In this document: piece after piece, positions 8,337-15,573 of the stretch
Position numbering within the stretch: the stretch's first letter is position 1
Layout of the letters: every line of letters starts with the position of its first letter
NCBI GenBank assembly: GCA_017450705.1
Contig: JAFSTC010000054.1
Coordinates: 1 to 64,000, forward strand
Source: Lentisphaeria bacterium
GTDB taxonomy: Bacteria; Verrucomicrobiota; Lentisphaeria; Victivallales; Victivallaceae
Reading direction: 5' to 3'
Length of the DNA stretch: 64,000 bases
Made by a program: the position numbers and the translations under genes
The notes under the pieces: generated by a model
What the model saw: the letters and a program-made list of their open reading frames with translations, nothing else
Database searches by the model: none
What the model was told of the DNA's origin: nothing

Positions 8337-9374
8337 TCACTCGGCTTTGGGGGCCTTTGCTTCGGCTTCGGCCTTTTCAGCAGCCTTGGGGGCCGCCTTC
8401 TTCGCGGCGGGCTTCTTGGCGGCGGGCTTCTTGGCGGGAGCTTTTGCTTTGACTTCGGCCTCGGGTTTGGCTTCGGCTTTGGGTTCAGCTTTTGCCTCGG
8501 CCTTGGCTTCGGCTTCTTCGGCCTTGGGGGCGTCGGCAGATTTCTTCGCGGCCGGTTTGCGGGCGGCGGTGCGGCGGGGCTTTTCGGTCTTCTCCGCCTT
8601 TTCGGCGGCTTCGGCCTCTTCATCGGCCTTATCCTGGGCGAGGCGCTTCGCGGCCTCGGCGGCTTCCTTTTCCTCCGCGACGCGCTTCAGGTGGATCTCG
8701 CGGGCGATCTTGATCGCTTCGCGGAAGAGGCCCGTGATGATCTCGACCGACTTCACGGCGTCGTCGTTGGCCGCCACGGGGTAGTCCACCAGAGAGGGAT
8801 CGCCGTTGGTATCGACGATGGCGACGATGGGAATGTTGAGTTTGTTCGCTTCACGGACGGCGTTGATCTCGTTGCAGACGTCGACGATGACCAGCGCGGC
8901 GGGAAGTTTCTTCATCTGGGCGATGCCGTCCAGATCGCGGTGCAGTTTCGCGGCGCGGCGGGAGATGCTGGCGATCTCTTTTTTCTTCATGGAGCCGATG
9001 GCGTCGGAGCCGAGGGTCTCGTCGATCTCCGCCATCTTGGCGATGCTCTTGCGGATGGTGACGTTATTGGTCAGCGTGCCGCCGAGCCAGCGCTCGGAGA
9101 CGCTGAACATGCCGGTCTCTTCCGCAAGGCTCTTGATGAGGTCGCGGATCTGGCGCTTGGTGCCGACAAAGAGAACATCGCCGCCGTCGGCGACGACGTG
9201 CTGCAGAAAATTGCAGGCGGCCGCGATCTGGTGCATGGTTTTGGTGAGGTCGATGATGGAGATGCCGTTCCTGGCGCCGTAGACATAGTCCTTCATCCGG
9301 GGATTCCAGCGGCGGGTCTGGTGTCCGAAGTGACATCCGGCTTCCAACAAATCCTTGATACTGATTTTGGCCAT
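8337..9374 (-). CDS. rpsB: 30S ribosomal protein S2 with a long Lys/Ala-rich C-terminal tail
   Basis: 345 aa. The start at 9374 (MAKISIKDLLEAGCHFGHQ) is the canonical S2 N-terminus, preceded by AAAGGAAG; an in-frame extension up to 9482 is not needed. Residues 1-~230 are standard S2 (RWNPRMKDYVYGARNG, FVGTKRQIRD, YPVAANDDAVKS). The last ~115 residues are low complexity, rich in Glu, Lys, Ala and Pro, with repeats of the type AKKPAAKKPAAKK that resemble histone H1 tails. Standard S2 is about 230-260 aa, so the tail is an addition. It is cotranscribed with tsf. Confidence 0.97.
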   Translation of the reverse strand: MAKISIKDLLEAGCHFGHQTRRWNPRMKDYVYGARNGISIIDLTKTMHQIAAACNFLQHVVADGGDVLFVGTKRQIRDLIKSLAEETGMFSVSERWLGGTLTNNVTIRKSIAKMAEIDETLGSDAIGSMKKKEIASISRRAAKLHRDLDGIAQMKKLPAALVIVDVCNEINAVREANKLNIPIVAIVDTNGDPSLVDYPVAANDDAVKSVEIITGLFREAIKIAREIHLKRVAEEKEAAEAAKRLAQDKADEEAEAAEKAEKTEKPRRTAARKPAAKKSADAPKAEEAEAKAEAKAEPKAEAKPEAEVKAKAPAKKPAAKKPAAKKAAPKAAEKAEAEAKAPKAE

Positions 9375-9484
9375 TTTCTGCTTCCTTTTCTCTTTGCGGC
9401 GCCTTGGTGACATCGTCGGTACAGGCAGCCATAGGGTTTGGTTTTCGCGTCCCGAAGACCCACGCTCCGGACCCGCATTCAAAT

Positions 9485-9513
9485 AATATATCCCCGAAAC
9501 GGCCTCTTTTCAA
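9485..9513 (-). promoter_or_regulatory. rpsB-tsf promoter TTGAAA-N17-TATATT
   Basis: On the minus strand the -35 is TTGAAA (9508-9513) and the -10 is TATATT (9485-9490), 17 bp apart. The predicted 5' leader is about 105 nt, long enough for a regulatory structure, though I did not find a convincing known S2 leader element in it. Confidence 0.7.
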
Positions 9514-9548
9514 GCCGCATCTGCGATTTTCGGAGAAGAAATCCCGCA

Positions 9549-9573
9549 GATCCCCGCGGTCTACCGGGGGATC
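9549..9573 (-). terminator. Weak hairpin at the end of the symporter gene
   Basis: GATCCCC (minus strand, starting at 9573) pairs with GGGGATC (ending at 9549) across the stop codon of the upstream symporter gene. No T tract follows, so termination would be weak or Rho-assisted. Confidence 0.3.
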
Positions 9574-10958
9574 GCCCCGTCGGTGCACTCGGGATCGTTC
9601 TCTGCCAGCCGGCCGCTCCAGAGGTATTTTTTCGTTTCCGCCGTCACGATCCGGCTCAGCAGCAGGATCGAGATGACATTGGGGATCACCATGAGACCGT
9701 TGGCGAAACTGGCGAAGTCCCACACCAGCGACAGGGAGCCCATGGCGCCGAGAAAGGTGCAGATGATGTAGACGCCCTTGTAAACGGCGACGGCGGCCTC
9801 ATTTTTCACGAGAAAGCGGATGCACTGCTCCCCGTAGTAGAACCACCCCAGCAGCGTGGTGGACGCGAAGGCGAAAATGGCGAATGCGAGGACGTATTTC
9901 CCGCAGTAGGGGATCTGCGAGAAGCAGGCTTGGGTCACGATACTCCTGTCTTTGAGACTGACGAGTTCGGGAGCGGCCAGCGCGGAGGAGACGATGACGA
10001 GCCCCGTCAGACCGCAGATGATGATGGTGCAGAAAGTCCCCGTGTAGGAGACCAGTCCCTGCCGCACGGCGTTCCGCGTCCTCGCCGTGGCCGCGACGAT
10101 GGGCTCGGATCCCATGCCGGCCTCGTTGGAAAAGAGGCCGCGGGCCACGCCGTATCGTGCGGCTGCCATGAAGCCGTAGCCGAGCATGCCGCCCGCGGCG
10201 GCCGCGGGTGAGAAGGCCGACTTGACGATCACGGCCGCGGCATCGCCGAGGAACTGCCCATTGATGATGAGCAGGGCCGTGCATCCGGCCAGATAGATGA
10301 TGGACATGAGCGGCACCAGGCATGTGCAGACTTTTGCGATGCTCTGAAGTCCTCCCAGAATGACAAGCCCGGCCATCAGGGCGATGCAGAGTCCGGTGAT
10401 CCAGTTCGGGACGGAAAAGGTTTCTTTGACGATCCCCGCGATGGCGTTGGACTGGACCAGATTGCCCGTCCCCATGACGGCCACGGCGCCGATGACGCAG
10501 AAAAAAACGGCCATCCACCGCCATCCGAGACCCTTGAGGATGGTGTACATGGGACCGCCGTGCACTTCGCCCCGTTCGTCCCGTACCCGGAACTTGACGG
10601 CCAGAAGGGATTCCGCGTATTTGGTCGACATGCCGAAGATGCCGGTGATCATGCACCAGAAGACGGCGCCCGGCCCGCCGAGGCAGACCGCTGTCGCCAC
10701 GCCCACCACGTTTCCCGTGCCGATGGTGGAGGCCAGCGCCACGGAAAGGGCCGCCAGGGGAGAGACATTGCCGTTGAGCTGTTTGTCCCGCTCGATCAGA
10801 ACCGAGAAGGCCGTTCCCAGGTGACGCTGGATGAATTTCAGCCGGAAGGTGTAAAAAAGATGTGTCCCGAGCAGAAGTACCAAAAGGGGAGGGCCCCACA
10901 GAAACGTGTCGGCCGCATGGATCCATTGTGCGAAAGTCTGCATGGAAAACTCCGTCAT
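9561..10958 (-). CDS. Sodium:alanine/glycine symporter (AGCS family)
   Basis: 465 aa with about 11 membrane helices. It matches the AGCS family throughout: LLLGTHLFYTFRLKFIQRHLG near the N-terminus, ALSVALASTIGTGNVVGVATA (family signature), GGPMYTILKGLG, RGLFSNEAGMGSEPIVAA and FAFASTTLLGWFYYGEQC. These carriers import alanine or glycine with Na+ across the inner membrane. The gene stands alone, with its promoter at 11012-11039, divergent from the LacI-type gene. Confidence 0.95.
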   Translation of the reverse strand: MTEFSMQTFAQWIHAADTFLWGPPLLVLLLGTHLFYTFRLKFIQRHLGTAFSVLIERDKQLNGNVSPLAALSVALASTIGTGNVVGVATAVCLGGPGAVFWCMITGIFGMSTKYAESLLAVKFRVRDERGEVHGGPMYTILKGLGWRWMAVFFCVIGAVAVMGTGNLVQSNAIAGIVKETFSVPNWITGLCIALMAGLVILGGLQSIAKVCTCLVPLMSIIYLAGCTALLIINGQFLGDAAAVIVKSAFSPAAAAGGMLGYGFMAAARYGVARGLFSNEAGMGSEPIVAATARTRNAVRQGLVSYTGTFCTIIICGLTGLVIVSSALAAPELVSLKDRSIVTQACFSQIPYCGKYVLAFAIFAFASTTLLGWFYYGEQCIRFLVKNEAAVAVYKGVYIICTFLGAMGSLSLVWDFASFANGLMVIPNVISILLLSRIVTAETKKYLWSGRLAENDPECTDGAIPR

Positions 10959-11011
10959 ATCTTTATCGCGTCCCCTTTCCGGCCATCCGCCGGCGGGAAC
11001 GGCAACTTCTT

Positions 11012-11039
11012 AGTATAGCACATCTTCCGTTAAATTCAA
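11012..11039 (-). promoter_or_regulatory. Promoter TTGAAT-N16-TATACT for the AGCS symporter
   Basis: On the minus strand the -35 is TTGAAT (11034-11039) and the -10 is TATACT (11012-11017), spaced 16 bp. The -35 is 32 bp from the -35 of the divergent LacI-gene promoter. Confidence 0.6.
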
Positions 11040-11071
11040 GCGGGGCAGGGGGGATTTTTCGGGGTTTTGTT

Positions 11072-11100
11072 TTGACAAAAGCGGAAAGAGACGGTATAGT
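11072..11100 (+). promoter_or_regulatory. Promoter TTGACA-N17-TATAGT for the LacI-type regulator
   Basis: Near-consensus sigma-70 elements: TTGACA (11072-11077), 17 bp, TATAGT (11095-11100). The transcript would start only about 15 nt before the coding region, just ahead of the GGAGG site at 11110-11114. Confidence 0.75.
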
Positions 11101-11122
11101 ATCCGCCCGGGAGGAAATCGTT

Positions 11123-12136
11123 TTGAAAACCATGGCACAAATCGCGGAGGAGGCGGGCCTCTCCCGCTTCACCGTCTCGAAGATCCTCCGGGGGGACACC
11201 TCGGTCCGCAGGAAGAACCGGGAAAAGGTCCTTGCGCTGTGCGAGAAGTACGGCTTCGTCCCCAATTCCAACGCCGTGAACCTTGTCTCGGGCAGTTCCC
11301 GCGTCATCGGCATGATCGTGCCCTATATCACCGACGGATTCTACGCCGAGCTCGTCGAATTCACCGAAAAATACGCTTCCCGGCGCGGCATGAGCCTCGT
11401 TTACCGCTCGAGTTACAACGATGCCGGGACCGAGGAAAAGATCATACGCTCTTTTCTGGGACTCAGCATTGCCGCGCTGCTGATCGTGCCTGTGGTGGAA
11501 AATTCCGACCGCAGACTTCTCCGGCTGGCCGCCGCCAATTTCCCCGTGATCTGCCTTGACCGCCCCGTGCCCGGCGCGTTCTGTTCCGTGCTCAACGACA
11601 ACCGCGAGAGCTGCCGGATCATGACGGAGCATCTGCTCGACAGAAGAAGCGAAGTCTGCTTTTTCGACAGTTTCTACCGGGACAGCAACCCCACCGCGCT
11701 GGCCCGCCGCTGCGGCTATCTGGATGCCGTGAACGCCCGCGGTATCGCGCCCCGCTTCATTCCGCTGGGCGCCTCCGGCGAACAGCAGGACAATGAGCGC
11801 TACGGTTACGGGAATCTTGCCGCGTTCCTGAAGACGAATCCCAAGCCGCCGGCCGCGATCGTCTGCGTCACCGACGCGGTCGCCCTCGGCGCCATGCGTG
11901 CTCTCCGCGACGCGGGATTTCTGCCCGGCGTCGATACCCTTGTCGGCGGGCACGACAATCTGCGTTTCTGCGAATACACCACCCCCACGCTCAGCTCCAT
12001 GGCCCAGCCAAAGCAGGAGATGGCCCGGATCGCCGTCGACATGGCTCTCGCCCGTCTCCGGCATCCCGACGCTCTCCCCGAAAACGTCGTGCTGAAGTCC
12101 GTTCTGGTCGTCCGCGATTCATCCGGACGGCCCTGA
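11123..12136 (+). CDS. LacI-family transcriptional regulator
   Basis: 337 aa from a TTG start at 11123, chosen because GGAGG (11110-11114) lies 8 nt upstream and the helix-turn-helix follows at once (MAQIAEEAGLSRFTVSKILRGD). An in-frame ATG at 11132 is the alternative. The hinge and periplasmic-binding-protein-like sensor domain follow: SRVIGMIVPYITDGFYAELVEFTEKYA, ALLIVPVVEN, DAVALGAMRALRDAGFLPGVDTLVGGHDN, PTLSSMAQPKQEMARIAVDMAL. It is co-directed with the sugar-enzyme operon beginning at 12347. The CACGTG sites in that promoter are its likely operators. It probably senses a sugar or sugar derivative; which one is unknown. Confidence 0.95.
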   Translation: MKTMAQIAEEAGLSRFTVSKILRGDTSVRRKNREKVLALCEKYGFVPNSNAVNLVSGSSRVIGMIVPYITDGFYAELVEFTEKYASRRGMSLVYRSSYNDAGTEEKIIRSFLGLSIAALLIVPVVENSDRRLLRLAAANFPVICLDRPVPGAFCSVLNDNRESCRIMTEHLLDRRSEVCFFDSFYRDSNPTALARRCGYLDAVNARGIAPRFIPLGASGEQQDNERYGYGNLAAFLKTNPKPPAAIVCVTDAVALGAMRALRDAGFLPGVDTLVGGHDNLRFCEYTTPTLSSMAQPKQEMARIAVDMALARLRHPDALPENVVLKSVLVVRDSSGRP

Positions 12137-12151
12137 CGGGACTTCTTCGGC

Positions 12152-12188
12152 GGCGGAGAGAAAAAAGCCTTAATTTTTTCCCTCCGCC
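12152..12188 (+). terminator. Hairpin terminator after the LacI-type gene
   Basis: GGCGGAG-A-GAAAAAA pairs with TTTTTTC-C-CTCCGCC around the loop GCCTTAA. The T tract is inside the stem, as in bidirectional terminators. It ends 2 bp before the -35 of the next promoter. Confidence 0.65.
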
Positions 12189-12190
12189 CC

Positions 12191-12219
12191 TTGACACGTG
12201 CCGTTCCTTGGACTATAAT
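12191..12219 (+). promoter_or_regulatory. Promoter TTGACA-N17-TATAAT for the isomerase/aldolase/glycosidase operon
   Basis: A perfect consensus promoter: TTGACA (12191-12196), 17 bp, TATAAT (12214-12219). Being this strong, it would need a repressor to be controlled. Three CACGTG boxes overlap or flank it. The leader to the start at 12347 is about 120 nt. Confidence 0.85.
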
Positions 12220-12273
12220 TAATCACGTGCTTACCTCTCGCATCGCGTTTCGCCGATAAAATTGACACGTGTT
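12193..12273. promoter_or_regulatory. Three CACGTG boxes, putative LacI-family operators
   Basis: CACGTG occurs at 12195-12200 (overlapping the -35), 12224-12229 (just past the -10) and 12266-12271 (early transcribed leader). The first and third sit in the identical decamer TTGACACGTG. The third is the most symmetric (ACACGTGT). A central CG in a short palindrome is typical of LacI-family operators, and the LacI-type gene is immediately upstream. Binding is inferred. Confidence 0.55.
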
Positions 12274-12346
12274 GATTTTTTGACGGGGGACGGGCGGAAG
12301 GATCATTGTCGTGCTATATCATCCAAATGCGGAAAGGAAAACGGAA

Positions 12347-13747
12347 ATGTCAAAGTTGAAGATCGGATACATGCCGACGAAACGCCGGTTCTTCTCGGGA
12401 GAGGACGCATTCAAGTACAAGGGGATCATCCGCGCCGCCATCGGCAAGATCGCGCCGGATGTGGAGTTCGTCGACCTCGAAGGACTCAACGATACGGGGC
12501 TGCTTGCCTCGGTCGAGGATGCGGGCGCGGCGGCGAAGCGGTTCATCGCGGCGGGCGTCGATGCCGTCTTCACCCCCCACTGCAACTTCGGGTGCGAGGA
12601 GGCGGTGGCCATCGCCGCGAAAAAGGTGAACGTGCCGGTCCTGCTGTGGGGCCCCCGTGACGAGTCGCCTCTTGCCAACGGGGAGCGGCTCCGCGACTCC
12701 CAGTGCGGACTCTTCGCCACGTCCAAAGTCCTGCAGCGCTTCGGCGTTCCCTTCAGCTACATCATCAACTCCCGCGTGGACGATCCGGTCTTCGTCGAGG
12801 GCTTCCGGCGCTTCGTCGCCGCGGCGGATGTGGTCAGGAATTTCAAAAATGCCCGCATCGGTCAGATCGCCACCCGGCCCAAGGATTTTTATTCGGTCAT
12901 CGTGAACGAAGGGGAACTTCTGGAGCGTTTCGGCATCCAGACCGTCCCTATGGACATGGGAAAATTGGCCGCGGAAGTCCGTTCCCAGGTGAAGAACCCC
13001 TCCGAAGCGCTGCGCGCCGAGGCCGAAGCGCTGTCGAAAAAAGTGGATTTTTCTCTGATGACCGCCGACGCGCCGCTCAAAATGGCCGCTCTCAGGGCTG
13101 CCCTTGCCAAGTGGAAGCGCGACGAGGGTCTCAACGCCGCCGCGTTCCAGTGCTGGGATCAGCTGCAGCTTGAGATCGGCATCTGCCCCTGTTTCGTCAA
13201 CTCCGTGCTCATCGAGGAGGGGTTCCCCGTGGCCTGCGAAACGGATATCCACGGCGCGCTCTCCATGCTCATGCAGCAGGCGGCCTCCCACTTTGCCGAG
13301 CCGGTGTTCCTGGCGGACCTCACGATCCGCCATCCCGACGACGACAACGCCGAACTGCTGTGGCACTGCGGCGCCTTCCCCTCGGCCCTGGCCGATGGTC
13401 CGTGCAAACTCAACAAGCACTTCGTCCTGCCCGGCAATCCCGACGGCGTGTGCAACTGGAAGCTGAAGAAGGGCCACATCACCGTCAACCGCTTCGACGG
13501 CGTGAGGGGTAAATACTCCCTCTTCAGCGGCGAGTGCGACGCCGTGGACGGACCGTTCAATCAGGGAACTTACGTCTACGTCAGGATGCCCGACTGGAGC
13601 GTCTGGGAGGAAAAATTCATCTACGGGCCCTACCTCCACCATGTCAGCTGCGTCTACGGTTCCCTCACGCCCGTGATGAAGGAGGCCGTGCGGTTCATCG
13701 ACGGTCTGGAGTTCGACCCCGTCTGCGGAGGTGCGTCATGCCGGTGA
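12347..13747 (+). CDS. L-fucose/L-arabinose isomerase-like protein
   Basis: 466 aa from ATG 12347, with AAAGGA upstream; a longer in-frame start at 12311 is less likely. The fold is that of the fucose/arabinose isomerase superfamily: an N-terminal Rossmann-like part (VDAVFTPHCNFGCEEAVAIAAKKVNVPVLLWGPRD), then a middle part with FQCWDQLQLEIGICPCFVNS and CETDIHGALSML, where the Glu and Asp are expected to bind the metal ion, and a C-terminal beta domain (KKGHITVNRFDG). Such enzymes interconvert an aldose and its ketose in the cytoplasm. It overlaps the next gene by 10 bp, so it is translationally coupled to the aldolase-like protein. No sugar kinase is present in the window, so the pathway is incomplete here and the exact sugar is open. 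Confidence 0.85.
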   Translation: MSKLKIGYMPTKRRFFSGEDAFKYKGIIRAAIGKIAPDVEFVDLEGLNDTGLLASVEDAGAAAKRFIAAGVDAVFTPHCNFGCEEAVAIAAKKVNVPVLLWGPRDESPLANGERLRDSQCGLFATSKVLQRFGVPFSYIINSRVDDPVFVEGFRRFVAAADVVRNFKNARIGQIATRPKDFYSVIVNEGELLERFGIQTVPMDMGKLAAEVRSQVKNPSEALRAEAEALSKKVDFSLMTADAPLKMAALRAALAKWKRDEGLNAAAFQCWDQLQLEIGICPCFVNSVLIEEGFPVACETDIHGALSMLMQQAASHFAEPVFLADLTIRHPDDDNAELLWHCGAFPSALADGPCKLNKHFVLPGNPDGVCNWKLKKGHITVNRFDGVRGKYSLFSGECDAVDGPFNQGTYVYVRMPDWSVWEEKFIYGPYLHHVSCVYGSLTPVMKEAVRFIDGLEFDPVCGGASCR

Positions 13748-14712
13748 TCCACGGCCGAAAAAACGCGCTCAAGGTCCTCGAGCGGGCCGAGGAGCGCAAT
13801 GTTCCCATTCCGATCTTCGGGACGGGCAGTTTCTGGAACATCGAAGCGATCCTCATCGCGGCGAAGAACATCAAGGACAAGTATCAGATCGCGGAAATGC
13901 CGGTGACGGTCTCCATGACCTACACCTATCCCTGCATGGCGCAGGCGAAGCGCATCACGGTGAGCGCCGTGCCCCAGATCGGTTTCAGGAGCGTCATGAC
14001 CCAGCTGCGGACTCTGGTGGACTCCCCCGAGTCGCCCTACAAGGACATCGTCGTGCTGCCGCATTTGGATCACGCCGATCCCGAGCGGGACGTCTGGGCC
14101 CTGACCGAGGGGACGCAGTACCTGGCCAGCGCCATGTTCGACGCCCAGCGCTTCCCCGCGGAGAAGAATGCCGAACTCACCGCAGACTACGTGAAGGCAT
14201 ACGGCAAAGAGATCCTCGTCGAGGGGATCATGGACGAACTCCCCGTGGAGGCGATGCACGCAAAAACCGTCGAGCGCATCTCCGATGCGGACTACCCCGG
14301 CCGGGCGGCGGAGTACGTCAAACGCACCGGGATCGACTTCCTCGTGGCCGATCTCGGCACGGAGCAGCAGGCGGCGGGCAGCTCCAACTGCCATTACCTG
14401 GGGGACAGGGCGCGGCGCATCACCGGGGCCGTGGGCCGTCCCATGCTCACCATGCACGGCGGCTCGTCTCTTCCGCCGGAACAGCTGGCGCAGCTGGGGC
14501 GCGACGGCGTCGTCCGTTTCAACGTCTGGACGAAGATCGCCCGGGACGCGGGCAAATTCGCCGCTTTCGAGCTCTGCCGGCGGATGGAACAGGTGGCCTC
14601 GGGCGATTTCGAGGCCACGGAATCGGCGGCGTTCATGCGCGACAACGTGCGGAGCGCGGCGCGATCCATGGAGATCATATTCGAACATCTGGGTTACGCC
14701 CGTTTGGCATAA
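13738..14712 (+). CDS. Class II (zinc-type) aldolase-like protein
   Basis: 324 aa. The start is ATG 13738, with GGAGGT at 13727-13732, inside the end of the isomerase gene. It resembles class II fructose/tagatose-bisphosphate aldolases (FbaA/GatY/KbaY): [12 protein letters not shown] matches the metal/catalytic block [36 protein letters not shown] matches LHGGSG...[16 protein letters not shown] stands where EGELG is usual. The second histidine metal ligand, normally in a GxxHG-type motif, seems replaced, since the matching segment reads [12 protein letters not shown]. It may therefore bind metal differently or have changed chemistry. Coupled to the isomerase, it probably cleaves the resulting ketose or its phosphate. 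Confidence 0.8.
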   Translation: MPVIHGRKNALKVLERAEERNVPIPIFGTGSFWNIEAILIAAKNIKDKYQIAEMPVTVSMTYTYPCMAQAKRITVSAVPQIGFRSVMTQLRTLVDSPESPYKDIVVLPHLDHADPERDVWALTEGTQYLASAMFDAQRFPAEKNAELTADYVKAYGKEILVEGIMDELPVEAMHAKTVERISDADYPGRAAEYVKRTGIDFLVADLGTEQQAAGSSNCHYLGDRARRITGAVGRPMLTMHGGSSLPPEQLAQLGRDGVVRFNVWTKIARDAGKFAAFELCRRMEQVASGDFEATESAAFMRDNVRSAARSMEIIFEHLGYARLA

Positions 14713-14728
14713 ACAAAGGAGGTCCAAA

Positions 14729-15547
14729 ATGAAAATGAAGATCCGATCCCCGAAGAAAAAATTCACGTTGATCGAGCTGCTGGTCGTGATCGCCATCATC
14801 GCGATCCTGGCCTCGATGCTGATGCCGGCTCTTCAGCAGGCGCGTGAAGCCGCGAAGAAGTCCGACTGCGCTTCCCGGCTGAAAAACCTCGGGACCAAGT
14901 TCCAGTTTTACACCGACAATCAGAACGACTGGTTCCCCTACTACTGCACGAACGACGGCAAATATTACTCCTGGCCCATGGCGCTGGAGGTCGACGGCGG
15001 CAAATTCGGAAGTCTGGCGCTGGCGAAGACCTACAGCCCCATGAACCACAGAAACGATTACGTGTACAGGAATTTCATGAAGTACTACAAGGAGTACCGC
15101 TGTCCCCGGCAGTCGCTGCTGATTTCCGACGCCATCGAAACCAACGACTGGGCCCCCGCGATCTACTCCTACATCCCCAACGCCGCCGTTCTCGGTGGTA
15201 CCTTTTCGGCGCATACCGATTTGGGGCTGCCCATGAAGCGCTCGAAGATCAACAAGTCCTCCACGGTCGGTTTGCTGTGGGATGCGCCGGAGATCGCCTT
15301 CAATTCCTCGTCGAGGATCATCACCCCGATCTATCGGACCGATCAGCTTCCGTCCGACCGCAGCGACGGCAAAGCCGGCGTCGGGTTCATCCATGCCGAC
15401 TCGTGCAACATCCTCTACACGGACGGCCATGTCGCCAATACCACACGGGTCAAGTATATCCCCATCGCCATCGTCGACAGCAGTCCCTATCTGGTCCATC
15501 CGACCCGGGGCGGCGGCGCGTACAACTGGACTCTCGCCAGACCCTGA
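14729..15547 (+). CDS. Pilin-like protein with type IV prepilin N-terminus and H-x9-DG motif
   Basis: 272 aa. The start is ATG 14729, with AAAGGAGG 7-14 nt upstream. The short basic leader [11 protein letters not shown] runs into [20 protein letters not shown], with Lys rather than Gly before the Phe. H-x9-DG is seen as [12 protein letters not shown] near residue 230. It sits 16 bp after the aldolase gene and 26 bp before a secreted LamG/CBM9/GH123-like gene, so it is part of the same operon. A role in an envelope-spanning or surface structure that handles polysaccharide is inferred from position only. Confidence 0.92.
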   Translation: MKMKIRSPKKKFTLIELLVVIAIIAILASMLMPALQQAREAAKKSDCASRLKNLGTKFQFYTDNQNDWFPYYCTNDGKYYSWPMALEVDGGKFGSLALAKTYSPMNHRNDYVYRNFMKYYKEYRCPRQSLLISDAIETNDWAPAIYSYIPNAAVLGGTFSAHTDLGLPMKRSKINKSSTVGLLWDAPEIAFNSSSRIITPIYRTDQLPSDRSDGKAGVGFIHADSCNILYTDGHVANTTRVKYIPIAIVDSSPYLVHPTRGGGAYNWTLARP

Positions 15548-15573
15548 CGGCGGAAAAAAGAAGGAAATAAGTC

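Noticed and set aside
12195-12271. CACGTG boxes as eukaryotic E-box or G-box sites
   Set aside because: The DNA is bacterial; the boxes overlap a sigma-70 promoter next to a LacI-type gene, so an operator role is the sensible reading.
13738-13747. Overlap of isomerase and aldolase genes as a frameshift or sequencing error
   Set aside because: Both proteins are complete, the second has its own GGAGGT site, and short overlaps of this kind are normal translational coupling.
12347-14712. Isomerase/aldolase pair as a sulfoquinovose (sulfo-EMP) pathway
   Set aside because: The two enzymes belong to other families than YihS/YihT, and no sulfolactaldehyde reductase, kinase or sulfonate exporter is present.
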